From the NCBI GenBank assembly GCA_963775835.1, contig CAVZKV010000012.1:558001-622000 (forward strand): a DNA stretch of 64,000 nucleotides. Reading direction: 5' to 3'. The stretch is from AWTP1-13 sp963775835. Lineage in GTDB: Bacteria; Pseudomonadota; Alphaproteobacteria; Rhizobiales; Hyphomicrobiaceae. The notes under the pieces are model-generated. The model ran no database searches. It worked only from the letters and a program-made list of their open reading frames with translations, and was not told the origin of the DNA. Below, in pieces: positions 51,655 to 60,341 of this stretch (its first letter is position 1; each line of letters opens with the position of its first letter). Position numbers and translations under genes: made by a program.

Positions 51655-54231
51655 CTACCAGAGGCCACCGCGCCCGCTCGAGAGGCTGCGCGGCGCGTCC
51701 TGCTGGTCACCCATGAAAAAGCCGCCGCTCTCGTTGGTAAAGCCAACGATCGAGTAGGGATCATCCGGCTCCTCGTAGGGCTTGAAGGCTTCGAGCACGC
51801 CATCGGCCTCCGCGCCCTGGGCCCGCATGCCCGTACGCAGGCTGACGCGCACGAGCTTGATGCCCGGTGGGATGCGGAAGGGCACCGCCTTCTTGTCGGC
51901 GAGCGCCATTTTCATAAACTCCCCGAAGATGGGGGCGGCGACATGACCGCCGGTCATGCCCTTGCCCATCGGGCGCGGCGTGTCGTAGCCCACGAAGACG
52001 CCGACCACTAAGTCCGGCGTATAGCCGATGAACCAGGCGTCCTTTTCCTCGTTGGTGGTGCCGGTCTTGCCGGCAACGGAAACGTTTGGAATATATTTCT
52101 TGACCACCGTCGCGGTGCCGCGCTGCACCACCCCTTCCATGATCGAGGTCATCTGATAGGCGGTGTGCGGATCAAGGATCTGCTTGCGATCGTCGGCAAG
52201 CACCGGTTCGGGTTGGCCTTGCCACTTGTCGACCTTGCATCCCGAGCACTCACGATTGTCGTGGCGCCAGATGGTGCGGCCCCAGCGATCCTGAATGCGA
52301 TCGATCAGGGTTGCATGCACCTGCTTGCCACCGTTGGCAAGCTCGGCGTAGGCGGCGACCATCCGCAGCAGCGTCGTCTCGCCCGAGCCCAGCGACATCG
52401 CCAAGACCGGCAGTAGATCCTCGTAGACCCCGAAGCGTTTGGAATATTCCACGATCAGCGGCATGCCCATGTCCTGGGCCAAGCGCACCGTCATCTGGTT
52501 GCGCGACTTCTCGATGCCGGTGCGCAGCGTCGAGGGACCGTAGGAATTGACGCCATCGTAGTTCTTCGGCTGCCATACTTCCTTGCCGGGCCCCTGGTCG
52601 ATCTCGATCGGCGCGTCGAGCACAATGCTGGTTGGCTTGTAGCCGTTGTCGATGGCGGCGGCGTAGACCAGCGGCTTAAACGAGGAGCCCGGCTGGCGCT
52701 TTGCCTGCACGGCCCGGTCAAACTGGCTGGTGGCGAAAGAAAACCCGCCCACCACGGCATGCACGCGGCCGGTGTGGGGATCCATGGCGACGATCGCCCC
52801 GCCCACTTCCGGGATCTGCATCAGCGACCAGCTGCCCGCGGCGTTGGCCGCATCCTTGGGTGCCACCCAGATCACATCGCCATTGCCGAGCACGTCCGTC
52901 ACGGCCTTGGGAACGCCCCGCGCGGTGCGCGCCCACTTCATCTCCTCAAAGGAGATCTCCACGGCCTCCCGTTCGCTGGCAAGGGCGCCGTCGGCCTGGC
53001 GGGCTGGGCGCAACCCCACGACCGCCTTGCCGCGCTGAGCGTCGAGCACGACGCCGAGCCGCCAGGGCGCCAGGTCATTGGGAATTTCGACCGCGCCCAG
53101 GGTCACGCCCCAATCGCCGCCGATCTCGATCCGCTGCACCGCGCCGCGCCAGCCTTTTTCGCGATCGAAAGCGAGGAGGCCCTCGATCAGCGCCTTGCGG
53201 GCCGTGCGCTGCAATTTCGGGTCGAGCGTGGTTCTGACGGAAAGACCACCGTTAACGGTGCCGTCCCCGATGGCGGTGCGCTCGGCGCGGCCGTAAAGGC
53301 CATCCTCGCCGACCATATCCATCAGTCGGCGGCGCACCTCTTCGGCGAAATAGTCGGCAGCGTAGATCTGCGTGCCAAACGGGCGGATGTTGACCGTCAA
53401 GGGCTTGGCCTTGGCCGCCTTCGACTGTTCGCCGCTGATGTAGCCGACCTCCGCCATCTGATCGATGATCCAGTTGCGGCGTACCGTGGCTTCGCGCGTC
53501 TTGCGGAAGGGATGGTAGTTGTTGGGCGCCTTCGGCAGGGCGGCGAGATAGGCCGCCTCCTCGATCGAAAGCTCGCTCAGCTCCTTGCTGAAGTAGTTGA
53601 GGGCGGCCGCCGCCACGCCGTACGAGCCGATGCCCAGGTAAATCTCGTTGAGGTACAGCTCCAGGATCTTATCCTTCGAATAGGCGCGCTCGATGCGAAT
53701 CGCCAGGATCGCTTCCTTGAGCTTGCGGTCGAGCTTCTGCTCGCTCGAGAGCAGGAAATTTTTGGCCACCTGCTGGGTGATGGTGGAGGCGCCCTCGGGG
53801 CGCTTCTTGCCCCAGTTCTGGAAGTTGTTGATCATGGCCCGGCCAATGCCGGCAAAGTCCAGCCCACCATGCTCGTAAAAGCGCTTGTCCTCGGCGGACA
53901 GGAAGGCCGCGATCACCAATTTGGGGATGACGTTGATCGGCACGAAAATGCGCCGCTCGCGCGCGTACTCGGCCATCAGGCTCCCGTCGTGCGCATGAAT
54001 GCGCGTCATCACCGGCGGCTCGTACTTGGCGAGGCTCTCATAGTCGGGTAAGTCGCGCGCCGCCTTCCAGAAAAAGAAGCCAGCGACACCGGCCGCGGCC
54101 ACGAACATCACCACGGCCGAGGCGAACCCGAAGCCCAACAGGCTCAACAGCCAGCTGCGTCGTTTGCGCTTCTTTTTCGGCGCAGGGGGTGGAGGTAGGA
54201 TCGGCGTCGGTCTCATCTGGTGCGTCCGCAC
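51655..54231 (-). CDS. mrcA: bifunctional penicillin-binding protein 1A
   Basis: An 858-residue class A PBP. A Pro/Lys-rich cytoplasmic tail and one membrane helix (residues about 27-55) precede the GT51 domain with AEDKRFYEHGG, EGASTITQQVAKNF and ILELYLNEIYLGIGSYG. The transpeptidase has SxxK in RQPGSSFKPLVY, SxN in EKSRNQMTVRLAQ and KTG in VAGKTGTTNEEKD. It polymerises and crosslinks peptidoglycan at the periplasmic face. Start may be GTG 54231 or ATG 54216. Adjacent to the amidase gene upstream, in an arrangement conserved in alphaproteobacteria. Confidence 0.93.
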   Translation of the reverse strand: MRTHQMRPTPILPPPPAPKKKRKRRSWLLSLLGFGFASAVVMFVAAAGVAGFFFWKAARDLPDYESLAKYEPPVMTRIHAHDGSLMAEYARERRIFVPINVIPKLVIAAFLSAEDKRFYEHGGLDFAGIGRAMINNFQNWGKKRPEGASTITQQVAKNFLLSSEQKLDRKLKEAILAIRIERAYSKDKILELYLNEIYLGIGSYGVAAAALNYFSKELSELSIEEAAYLAALPKAPNNYHPFRKTREATVRRNWIIDQMAEVGYISGEQSKAAKAKPLTVNIRPFGTQIYAADYFAEEVRRRLMDMVGEDGLYGRAERTAIGDGTVNGGLSVRTTLDPKLQRTARKALIEGLLAFDREKGWRGAVQRIEIGGDWGVTLGAVEIPNDLAPWRLGVVLDAQRGKAVVGLRPARQADGALASEREAVEISFEEMKWARTARGVPKAVTDVLGNGDVIWVAPKDAANAAGSWSLMQIPEVGGAIVAMDPHTGRVHAVVGGFSFATSQFDRAVQAKRQPGSSFKPLVYAAAIDNGYKPTSIVLDAPIEIDQGPGKEVWQPKNYDGVNSYGPSTLRTGIEKSRNQMTVRLAQDMGMPLIVEYSKRFGVYEDLLPVLAMSLGSGETTLLRMVAAYAELANGGKQVHATLIDRIQDRWGRTIWRHDNRECSGCKVDKWQGQPEPVLADDRKQILDPHTAYQMTSIMEGVVQRGTATVVKKYIPNVSVAGKTGTTNEEKDAWFIGYTPDLVVGVFVGYDTPRPMGKGMTGGHVAAPIFGEFMKMALADKKAVPFRIPPGIKLVRVSLRTGMRAQGAEADGVLEAFKPYEEPDDPYSIVGFTNESGGFFMGDQQDAPRSLSSGRGGLW

Positions 54232-54380
54232 GGCCCCGTGTCGGCATCAGGTGGCCTGCCGCAGGTCAACAGCAAATCGCGGCTTCCGGCGCACCTTAGC
54301 ATGGAATGTGGCAGCACGAGGCCGAATTTCCTCGCTTTCCAATCGACTTAACAGGAACCGAAGCCAACCGACCCGCTCAC

Positions 54381-55835
54381 TTAGCGCCGTTCGGCGCCGC
54401 GCTGTAGGAAATACTCGTCCACCGCGGCCGCGATCGAGCCCGCCACCTGCCTTTGCCATTCGCGCGAAACCAACAGCTTGGCGTCCTCGCCGTTGCTCAT
54501 ATACCCCAGTTCGATCAGCACCGATGGCGACTGGGACTGTTTCAGAACCTTGAACGCTGCCGAACGGGTCGGATCGCGCGAGAGCGCGATCCGCCGCTTG
54601 AGGTGGCCGAGCAAGCGGCCACGAAAGTCGGCAGAAAAGTCGGCCGTTTCCCGGCGCATGAGATCGATCAGGATGCCCTTGACGTGATCGGTTTCTTCCT
54701 CCGCCGTGCCGTCGACGCCGGCCAAGACGTCGGAGGCATTTTCCTTATCGGCGAGCCGCTGGGCTTCGCGGCTCGAGGCCTTGTCCGACAGGACATAAAC
54801 CGTGGCCCCGCGCACGTTCTGCGCCAACTCTCCGGCGCCAGCGCCGACGGTGTCGGCATGGATCGAAATAAAAAGATCGCACGCCTTGTCGCGCGACACG
54901 CCAACGCGCTTGTCGAGGGAAACGTAAACGTCGGAGGCGCGCGTCAGGTGGATGCCGTAGCGGCCCTTGCTGGCGAGAATGGTCTGCAGTTGCCGCGCCA
55001 CGGAGAGCACGACATCCTTTTCCACCACCTCGCCGCTGATCGCCCCCGGGTCGACGCCGCCGTGCCCAGCGTCGATCACGATCTGCGGCTTGGTGTCGGC
55101 CTTGGCTCGCCCGGCCAGGGCGGCATGGTCGCGCCGCGCCACCGCCTCCTTCGGGCGCGGCGGCACGCGCGTGAGGAATGATTGCGCATCGGTGGAAACG
55201 AGATCGAGCGTGAGCCGAACGGTCTTGTTCGACCCTGCGCCGATGTTCGCCGCCTCCACCCGCACCGGTCCCGTGGCATCGATCACCACCCGGGACTTGC
55301 CGGGGGCGATGTGGCCGTAGCGGTAGGCCGCAATGACGCCCCCACCTTGCTGGCCGGCACCCGTCGGCAATTGAAAAGCCACGTCCGGCAGGTCGATGAT
55401 AACGCGGTAGGGCTCGGGCAAGGTGAAGACCTGGTAGGGCACGCTGGCCGATAGCAGCAACGAAAAGCGCGTGCGCGCCCGCTCCGCGGCGATCTCGGCA
55501 CTCAAGGCGGTGATGCCGCGCCCCGTCACCTCGGCCGTCCAGGCGTCGGCCCGCGCACGTCCCTTTGGCTCGGGCTTGGGCTCGGCCTTCGGTTCGGCCT
55601 TGGAGCCGGCCTTGGCTTCGGCCTTGGCTTCGGCCTTGGCTTCGGGCGCTTCCAGGCTGGTGGCGGCCGCGGGCGCCGCCTGCAAGCGCTCCTTCACCCG
55701 GGCCCCCGGCGGGGTCTTGGCAACCTCCGTTTGCGCGCGGGCGGGACCCGGCGCTGAGGCTGCCAGCGCGGCCAAAGCGACAAAAATGCCGGTGCCTGCC
55801 CAGCTGCGGCCGGCCGGTCGCATCGCCCTCCCCAT
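54381..55835 (-). CDS. amiC: N-acetylmuramoyl-L-alanine amidase (AmiC type)
   Basis: A 484-residue exported amidase. Signal peptide (IFVALAALAASAPGPARAQ), then a linker with repeated KAEAKAEAKA-type units. Next is an AMIN domain (about residues 110-220, FSLLLSASVPYQVFTLPEPY) for septal targeting. The Amidase_3 domain has IVIDAGHGGVDPGAI (first zinc His), EKDVVLSVARQLQTIL (zinc Glu) and FISIHADTVGAGA (second His), with the catalytic Glu in VLIELGYMSN. It cleaves the peptide from N-acetylmuramic acid during cell separation. Divergent from rne. Confidence 0.92.
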   Translation of the reverse strand: MGRAMRPAGRSWAGTGIFVALAALAASAPGPARAQTEVAKTPPGARVKERLQAAPAAATSLEAPEAKAEAKAEAKAGSKAEPKAEPKPEPKGRARADAWTAEVTGRGITALSAEIAAERARTRFSLLLSASVPYQVFTLPEPYRVIIDLPDVAFQLPTGAGQQGGGVIAAYRYGHIAPGKSRVVIDATGPVRVEAANIGAGSNKTVRLTLDLVSTDAQSFLTRVPPRPKEAVARRDHAALAGRAKADTKPQIVIDAGHGGVDPGAISGEVVEKDVVLSVARQLQTILASKGRYGIHLTRASDVYVSLDKRVGVSRDKACDLFISIHADTVGAGAGELAQNVRGATVYVLSDKASSREAQRLADKENASDVLAGVDGTAEEETDHVKGILIDLMRRETADFSADFRGRLLGHLKRRIALSRDPTRSAAFKVLKQSQSPSVLIELGYMSNGEDAKLLVSREWQRQVAGSIAAAVDEYFLQRGAERR

Positions 55836-56579
55836 CCCTAACAGCGGCGCAAACAGGAGGGGAGTTTAACAACTTGTTTGCCGAATCGAAGGCTAATTCA
55901 ACGGCCTGACGACGCAATTGGTGGTTAGCAAAACTTTCTTGCCACTCCCAAGGCGACGGCCTACAAGCTTCAGGCGTGATCGCCGCGTCTGCCCGCCGGT
56001 GATGCCCAAATATGGCGTCTCAACAGGCCCGGAGCGTCTGCTCGCCGCCTGTCCTGAACGCAGTAAAATTTCGGGCACATCGGATGTTCGACGCGACGGT
56101 ACCTTTCGGGAGAACGAGGCGACTATTTCTGGTCACTGCCCCTTGAACCCTTGCAATTGGGGGTGGACCGCCTCGATTACCCGATAGCCCTCAACGCGAC
56201 GAGCCAACCAGGGGCTCGCCGGCGCCGAGGCCGGTAGGCGGACACCGGTGGGACCGTCCGCACAAAGGTTTGCCCGAAGCGCGGGCATGGTCTGGAACAG
56301 GAGCATGGCGCTCATCTGCTCCGCATATTGCACGTGGATCATGACAGCCTCTCGCTGGCCCTTGAGAGATGGTGACGATCGCCCAGGCCCTACGCGGCCG
56401 GGGCGCGGCACCACCGAGAAGGCCGGCGCTCAGCCTGCCTGCCCATCGGCATGGCAGCGCTGCGGCGGCTTAAGCGGTCCGGCACCTTCAACCCAAAATG
56501 GCGCTCACCTGAGGCGCAGGCTGCGCGGGGAGCCAACAGCGCTCTCTCCAGGTCGCCTCGGCGCCGGGAACTTGATCAC
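55836..56579. other. 744-base divergent region; probable long rne leader
   Basis: Separates amiC (minus) and rne (plus). RNase E transcripts usually have long structured leaders through which the enzyme controls its own mRNA, and the right part of this region is a good candidate, though I could not fold it. AT-richer bases at about 55860-55930 are the best promoter region for both directions. A weak small frame lies at 56133-56342 on the minus strand. Confidence 0.5.
56133..56342 (-). CDS. possible small protein of unknown function
   Basis: A 69-codon minus-strand frame starting with ATG at 56342, preceded by GAGAGG six bases away. It reads MIHVQYAEQMSAMLLFQTMP and later SPWLARRVEGYRVIEAVHPQ. 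There is no signal, membrane segment or recognised domain, but the composition is protein-like and not the Arg/Pro-rich pattern of shadow frames in this GC-rich DNA. It lies in the rne leader, antisense to it. Real or chance cannot be settled here. Confidence 0.3.
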   Translation of the reverse strand: MIHVQYAEQMSAMLLFQTMPALRANLCADGPTGVRLPASAPASPWLARRVEGYRVIEAVHPQLQGFKGQ

Positions 56580-59552
56580 ATGGAAAAGAACAAAATGCTC
56601 ATTGATGCCACGCATCCCGAGGAGACTCGGGTCGTGGTCCTGCGTAACGGCCGGGTAGAGGAATTCGACTACGAGTCGGCCGCGCGCAAACCGCTCCGCG
56701 GCAACATCTATCTCGCCAAAGTCACGCGCGTCGAACCCTCCCTGCAAGCGGCCTTCGTCGACTACGGCGGCAATCGTCACGGCTTCCTGGCCTTCAGCGA
56801 AATCCATCCCGACTACTACCAGATCCCGGTCGCCGATCGGCAGGCGCTGCTGCGCGAAGAGGCCGAAGCGGAAGCGGAGGCCGAAGCGGAAGCCGACGCG
56901 CGCGCCGAGGCCGAGGCCGGCGAGGAGAGCGAGCCCGAGCCTGAGGTGGTCGAGGCTGCCGACCCAAGCGACCGGGCTCGCGAGCACGATCACGCCTCAA
57001 GGCTCGCCCCGGAGGAGACCATCGAGCCGCACCCAGGCAGCGGCATGGCGCTGAGCGCGCCACAGGATCGGGCAAACCTGCGCGCCAGCGAAGCCTACGC
57101 CCCCGAGCACGCCCCGAGCTCGGCCGTTGGGCACCCCGCCGAGGAGGAGGGCGCCGCCCCCTCCCACGCCAATGGCGAAGGGGCGCCCGGCGACGGCGCC
57201 GACGAGGTTGGCCATGTCGAGGAAATCGCCAGCGATCCCGCCGACGCCCCCGAAACCGTCACCTCGGTGGAGCAGGTCGGCTCGGAAGACGCCATGGAGG
57301 AAGTCCCGGAGCGCCCGCGCCGGCGCATGCGCTCTTACAAAATCCAAGAGGTGATCAAGCGCCGCCAGATCATTTTGGTGCAGGTCGTCAAGGAAGAGCG
57401 CGGCGGCAAGGGGGCCGCACTGACCACCTATCTGTCGCTCGCCGGCCGCTACACCGTCTTGATGCCCAATACCGGGCGCGGCGGCGGCATCTCGCGCAAG
57501 ATCACCAACCCGCAGGACCGCAAGCGCCTCAAGGGCATCGCCCACGAACTCGAGGTGCCCGACGGCATGGGCTTGATCATTCGCACCGCCGGCGCGGCAC
57601 GCACCAAGCAGGAGATCAAGCGCGACTTCGAATACGAGATCCGCCTGTGGGAGAGCGTGCGCGAGATGACGCTGAAATCAACCGCGCCGTGTCTCGTCTA
57701 TGAAGAGGGCAACCTGATCAAACGCTCGATCCGGGATCTCTACGCCAAGGACATCGAGGAGATTTTGGTCGCTGGGGAGGCCGCCCACAACGAAGCGCAG
57801 GACTTCATGCGCATGCTCTCCCCGAGCCAGGCCAAGAACGTCATCAAGTACGAGGCCCCCGAACCGCTGTTCAACCGCTACCAGATCGAGCGTCAGCTGA
57901 ACGCGATGTTCAGCCCCTACGTCACGCTGCGCTCGGGTGGCTATTTGGTGATCAACCAGACCGAAGCCCTGGTCTCCATCGACGTAAACTCCGGCAAGGC
58001 CACGCGTGAGTTCTCGATCGAAGAGACCGCGCTGCACACCAACCTGGAGGCCGCCGAGGAAATCGCGCGCCAGCTCAAGCTGCGCGACCTTGCTGGCCTG
58101 ATCGTGATCGACTTTATCGACATGGAGGAGCGGCGCAACAACCGCAAGGTGGAGGGCCGCCTCAAGGAGGCGCTGCGCCACGACCGTGCCCGCATCCAGG
58201 TGGGCCGCATCAGTCATTTCGGGCTGCTGGAAATGTCGCGTCAGCGCCTGCGCACCGGCGTGCTGGAAGGCTCCACCACCCAGTGCCCCCATTGCCAGGG
58301 CACCGGCATCATCCGCTCGGTGGAATCCGTGGCCCTCGCGGTGCTGCGGGCACTCGAGGATCATCTGCTGCGCGATACCAATAGCGGCCTCGTCGCCGTG
58401 ACCACGGCCAGCGTCGCCCTCTACATTCTCAACAACAAGCGCACCTTCATCACCGACATGGAAGGGCGCTATGGCGTGCCGATCTCGGTGCAGGCGAGCG
58501 ACCGCATGCAAGGCGGCAACTTCGCCATCGAACGCAGCGCGGCGCCGCTTGTCCCGCAGCGGCTGCCCGAGCGCTCGGCCGTCAACATGGATTGGGGGTT
58601 TGACGCGGACGGCGCCGAAGAGGTCGAGCGGCCGGAGGCGGTGAGCCCCGCCGAGGACGAGGGCGAGGGCGGCCGTCGCTCGCGACGGCGACGGCGGCGC
58701 GGCCGGCGTGACGGCCGCGATGAAGCGCGTGCCGCCTTTGACCAGCCCGAAGCCGGCGGCGATGGCCACTTTGTCGCCGAGGCCGAAAACGGCGCCCAAC
58801 CGGAGCCGGCGTGGGAGGATCTCGAGGCCGCCGATGCGGTGTCCGAGCCGCCAGGCGTCGGCGAGCAGCCCAGCATCTCCGATGAGACCCGCACGCTGTC
58901 GAGCGAGGAGGGACGCGAGGAGCGTCGCGGCCGGCGCGGCCGGCGCCGTGGACGTCGCGGCGGCCGACGCGGCCGCGACCGTGACGGCCAGCGGGCCCAG
59001 GGCGATGAGCACCAGACCGGGGATAACCCCGGCGACGGGGTTGGCGATGGCCTCGCCGAGCCGACCGCGGCCGAACCCGACGCGGCCCCTCTTGCCGAAC
59101 CGGCTCCTTTCGCCGGACCGCCCCCTCTTTCCGAATCGGCCCCTCTTTCCGAATCGGCCCCTGTCGCCGAGCCGGCCCCTCTCGCCGAGTCGGCCCCTGT
59201 CGCCGTCGTAGAGCCGGCCCCTGTCGCTGAGCCGAACCGCGAGGAGGAGGTGGCGCCCCCTCCAGCGCGTTCGCGCCGCGCCGCCGCAGAGCGCAGGCCT
59301 GCAACCCCTACCGAGGCCGAAGGCGCGGCAGACAAGGAGTGGACCGCCGAACGGCCCCACTGGATGAGCGAGGCCGCGCCGGCGCGCGATAACGGCAAGA
59401 GCGAGCCCGGCGTTGCGCCGCAGCCGGCCGAACCGGACGCACTGCCGTTCACCCCTGCGGCACAGGCCGACGGCGCCCAGGCGTCGGAGGAGGAGGACAG
59501 CGCCCGCCCAATTCGCCGCGGCTGGTGGCAGCGCCGGTTCACCTCAACGTGA
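56580..59552 (+). CDS. rne: ribonuclease E
   Basis: A 990-residue RNase E. The start MEKNKMLIDATHPEETRVVV fits the alphaproteobacterial pattern, so ATG 56580 is chosen over 56451. The S1 domain (NIYLAKVTRVEPSLQAAFVD, GNRHGFLAFSEIHPDYYQIP) is split by an acidic Glu/Ala insertion and a long low-complexity stretch (about residues 95-245). The DNase-I-like catalytic part has SIDVNSGKATREFSIEETAL and LIVIDFIDMEERRNN with the two Mg Asp residues. CPHCQGTGII is the Zn-link of the tetramer. The C-terminal 300 residues are disordered, with Arg-rich patches (RRSRRRRRRGRRDGRD) for RNA and partner binding. It leads mRNA decay and rRNA processing. Confidence 0.95.
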   Translation: MEKNKMLIDATHPEETRVVVLRNGRVEEFDYESAARKPLRGNIYLAKVTRVEPSLQAAFVDYGGNRHGFLAFSEIHPDYYQIPVADRQALLREEAEAEAEAEAEADARAEAEAGEESEPEPEVVEAADPSDRAREHDHASRLAPEETIEPHPGSGMALSAPQDRANLRASEAYAPEHAPSSAVGHPAEEEGAAPSHANGEGAPGDGADEVGHVEEIASDPADAPETVTSVEQVGSEDAMEEVPERPRRRMRSYKIQEVIKRRQIILVQVVKEERGGKGAALTTYLSLAGRYTVLMPNTGRGGGISRKITNPQDRKRLKGIAHELEVPDGMGLIIRTAGAARTKQEIKRDFEYEIRLWESVREMTLKSTAPCLVYEEGNLIKRSIRDLYAKDIEEILVAGEAAHNEAQDFMRMLSPSQAKNVIKYEAPEPLFNRYQIERQLNAMFSPYVTLRSGGYLVINQTEALVSIDVNSGKATREFSIEETALHTNLEAAEEIARQLKLRDLAGLIVIDFIDMEERRNNRKVEGRLKEALRHDRARIQVGRISHFGLLEMSRQRLRTGVLEGSTTQCPHCQGTGIIRSVESVALAVLRALEDHLLRDTNSGLVAVTTASVALYILNNKRTFITDMEGRYGVPISVQASDRMQGGNFAIERSAAPLVPQRLPERSAVNMDWGFDADGAEEVERPEAVSPAEDEGEGGRRSRRRRRRGRRDGRDEARAAFDQPEAGGDGHFVAEAENGAQPEPAWEDLEAADAVSEPPGVGEQPSISDETRTLSSEEGREERRGRRGRRRGRRGGRRGRDRDGQRAQGDEHQTGDNPGDGVGDGLAEPTAAEPDAAPLAEPAPFAGPPPLSESAPLSESAPVAEPAPLAESAPVAVVEPAPVAEPNREEEVAPPPARSRRAAAERRPATPTEAEGAADKEWTAERPHWMSEAAPARDNGKSEPGVAPQPAEPDALPFTPAAQADGAQASEEEDSARPIRRGWWQRRFTST
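59095..59232 (+). repeat. short direct repeats encoding a Pro-Ala/Ser-Glu region of RNase E
   Basis: An 18-base unit (CCTCTTTCCGAATCGGCC and variants such as CCTGTCGCCGAGCCGGCC) is repeated about eight times inside rne. It encodes PLSESAPLSESAPVAEPAPL and similar. It is an in-frame degenerate array that can change copy number without breaking the gene. Confidence 0.8.
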
Positions 59553-59683
59553 GGTGGCCGGCGGCCGTCCTGAAAGCCATGCGGGCAACCTAATACACAT
59601 GTAGGCGTCCTCGGCTGCTTGCCCGAGCGCCCTTGCGGGTCTACTCATGCCGCGCGGGGGCGCTCAAGTCACGGAGGGATGCC

Positions 59684-59959
59684 ATGAGGACCATGTCGCA
59701 CTGCGCGCTGCTGACCGGGCTGGTGCTGGCCGCCGGCGGGTTTTCCAGTGGATCGGCCGCCGCCGCTCAGTGCATCAAGGCGGGCGGTTGGGGCACCGGC
59801 GCACTGCAAGGATTCGCCTCCTTCATGGCCGAAGCGGCGATGAAGAACTCGGCCAAAGCCAAGCTCGGCGATGCCGTCAAGATCGGCTCCCCCAGCACCA
59901 AATGCGAGACCAAAGGGCTGCTCTACGAGTGCACCGCCTACGCGCGGGCGTGTAAGTAG
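59684..59959 (+). CDS. small exported hypothetical protein
   Basis: A 91-residue protein. Signal peptide LLTGLVLAAGGFSSGSAAAA, then a mature part QCIKAGGWGTGALQGFASFM, AEAAMKNSAKAKLGDAVKIG and TKCETKGLLYECTAYARACK with four Cys residues, probably two disulfides. Similar small Cys-containing periplasmic proteins occur in alphaproteobacteria; the role is unknown. ATG 59684 follows GGAGGGATGCC. The frame is open from 59633, but that start lacks a signal peptide. Confidence 0.7.
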   Translation: MRTMSHCALLTGLVLAAGGFSSGSAAAAQCIKAGGWGTGALQGFASFMAEAAMKNSAKAKLGDAVKIGSPSTKCETKGLLYECTAYARACK

Positions 59960-60129
59960 CCCTCCCACCAGGGCGATGATGACGCGGGCCGCCGGCGCTA
60001 GCGGCGGCCGCGCCAGGAGGAAGCTTGCGTTTTGTTTGCCTCGCCGGCGGGCCCGGCCGGGATGGCGGCGGGCAAGGTTGCGTTTGCACCCCGTTGAGGC
60101 GGAGCTTGCCGGTTACGCCGGGGACGACC

Positions 60130-60292
60130 AAGCCACAGAGGGGTCCGAGCCGAGGGCGTTCGAAACCAGGGGGGTCCGAGACCAGGGTGTCAGAGTGTCC
60201 GAGCCCAGGGTGCCCAGAATCAGGGTCCAGAAATCAGGGTCCAAAGTCCAAAATCAGGGTCAATGATCAGGGGTCCGAGTTCAGGCTGCCAA
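60130..60292. repeat. degenerate short repeats, consensus near CAGGGTCCGAG
   Basis: Between the small exported gene and the aminotransferase (59960-60341) no gene is seen. From 60130 to 60292 a short motif recurs about ten times with changes: GGGGTCCGAG, CCAGGGTGTCAGAG, CCAGGGTGCCCAGAA, TCAGGGTCCAGAAA, TCAGGGTCCAAAG, TCAGGGTCAATG, CAGGGGTCCGAG. Spacing is irregular, 10 to 20 bases. It looks like an imperfect minisatellite. Confidence 0.75.
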
Positions 60293-60341
60293 TTCAAGCC
60301 GCCCCGGATCGGCCCCGAAATCACTTTTGAGGGCCCCGGAA

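Noticed and set aside
57678..59360. 560-codon open frame antisense to rne
   Set aside because: It mirrors the repeat-rich, GC-rich rne coding strand, has Arg/Gly-rich composition without domains, and rne is certain.
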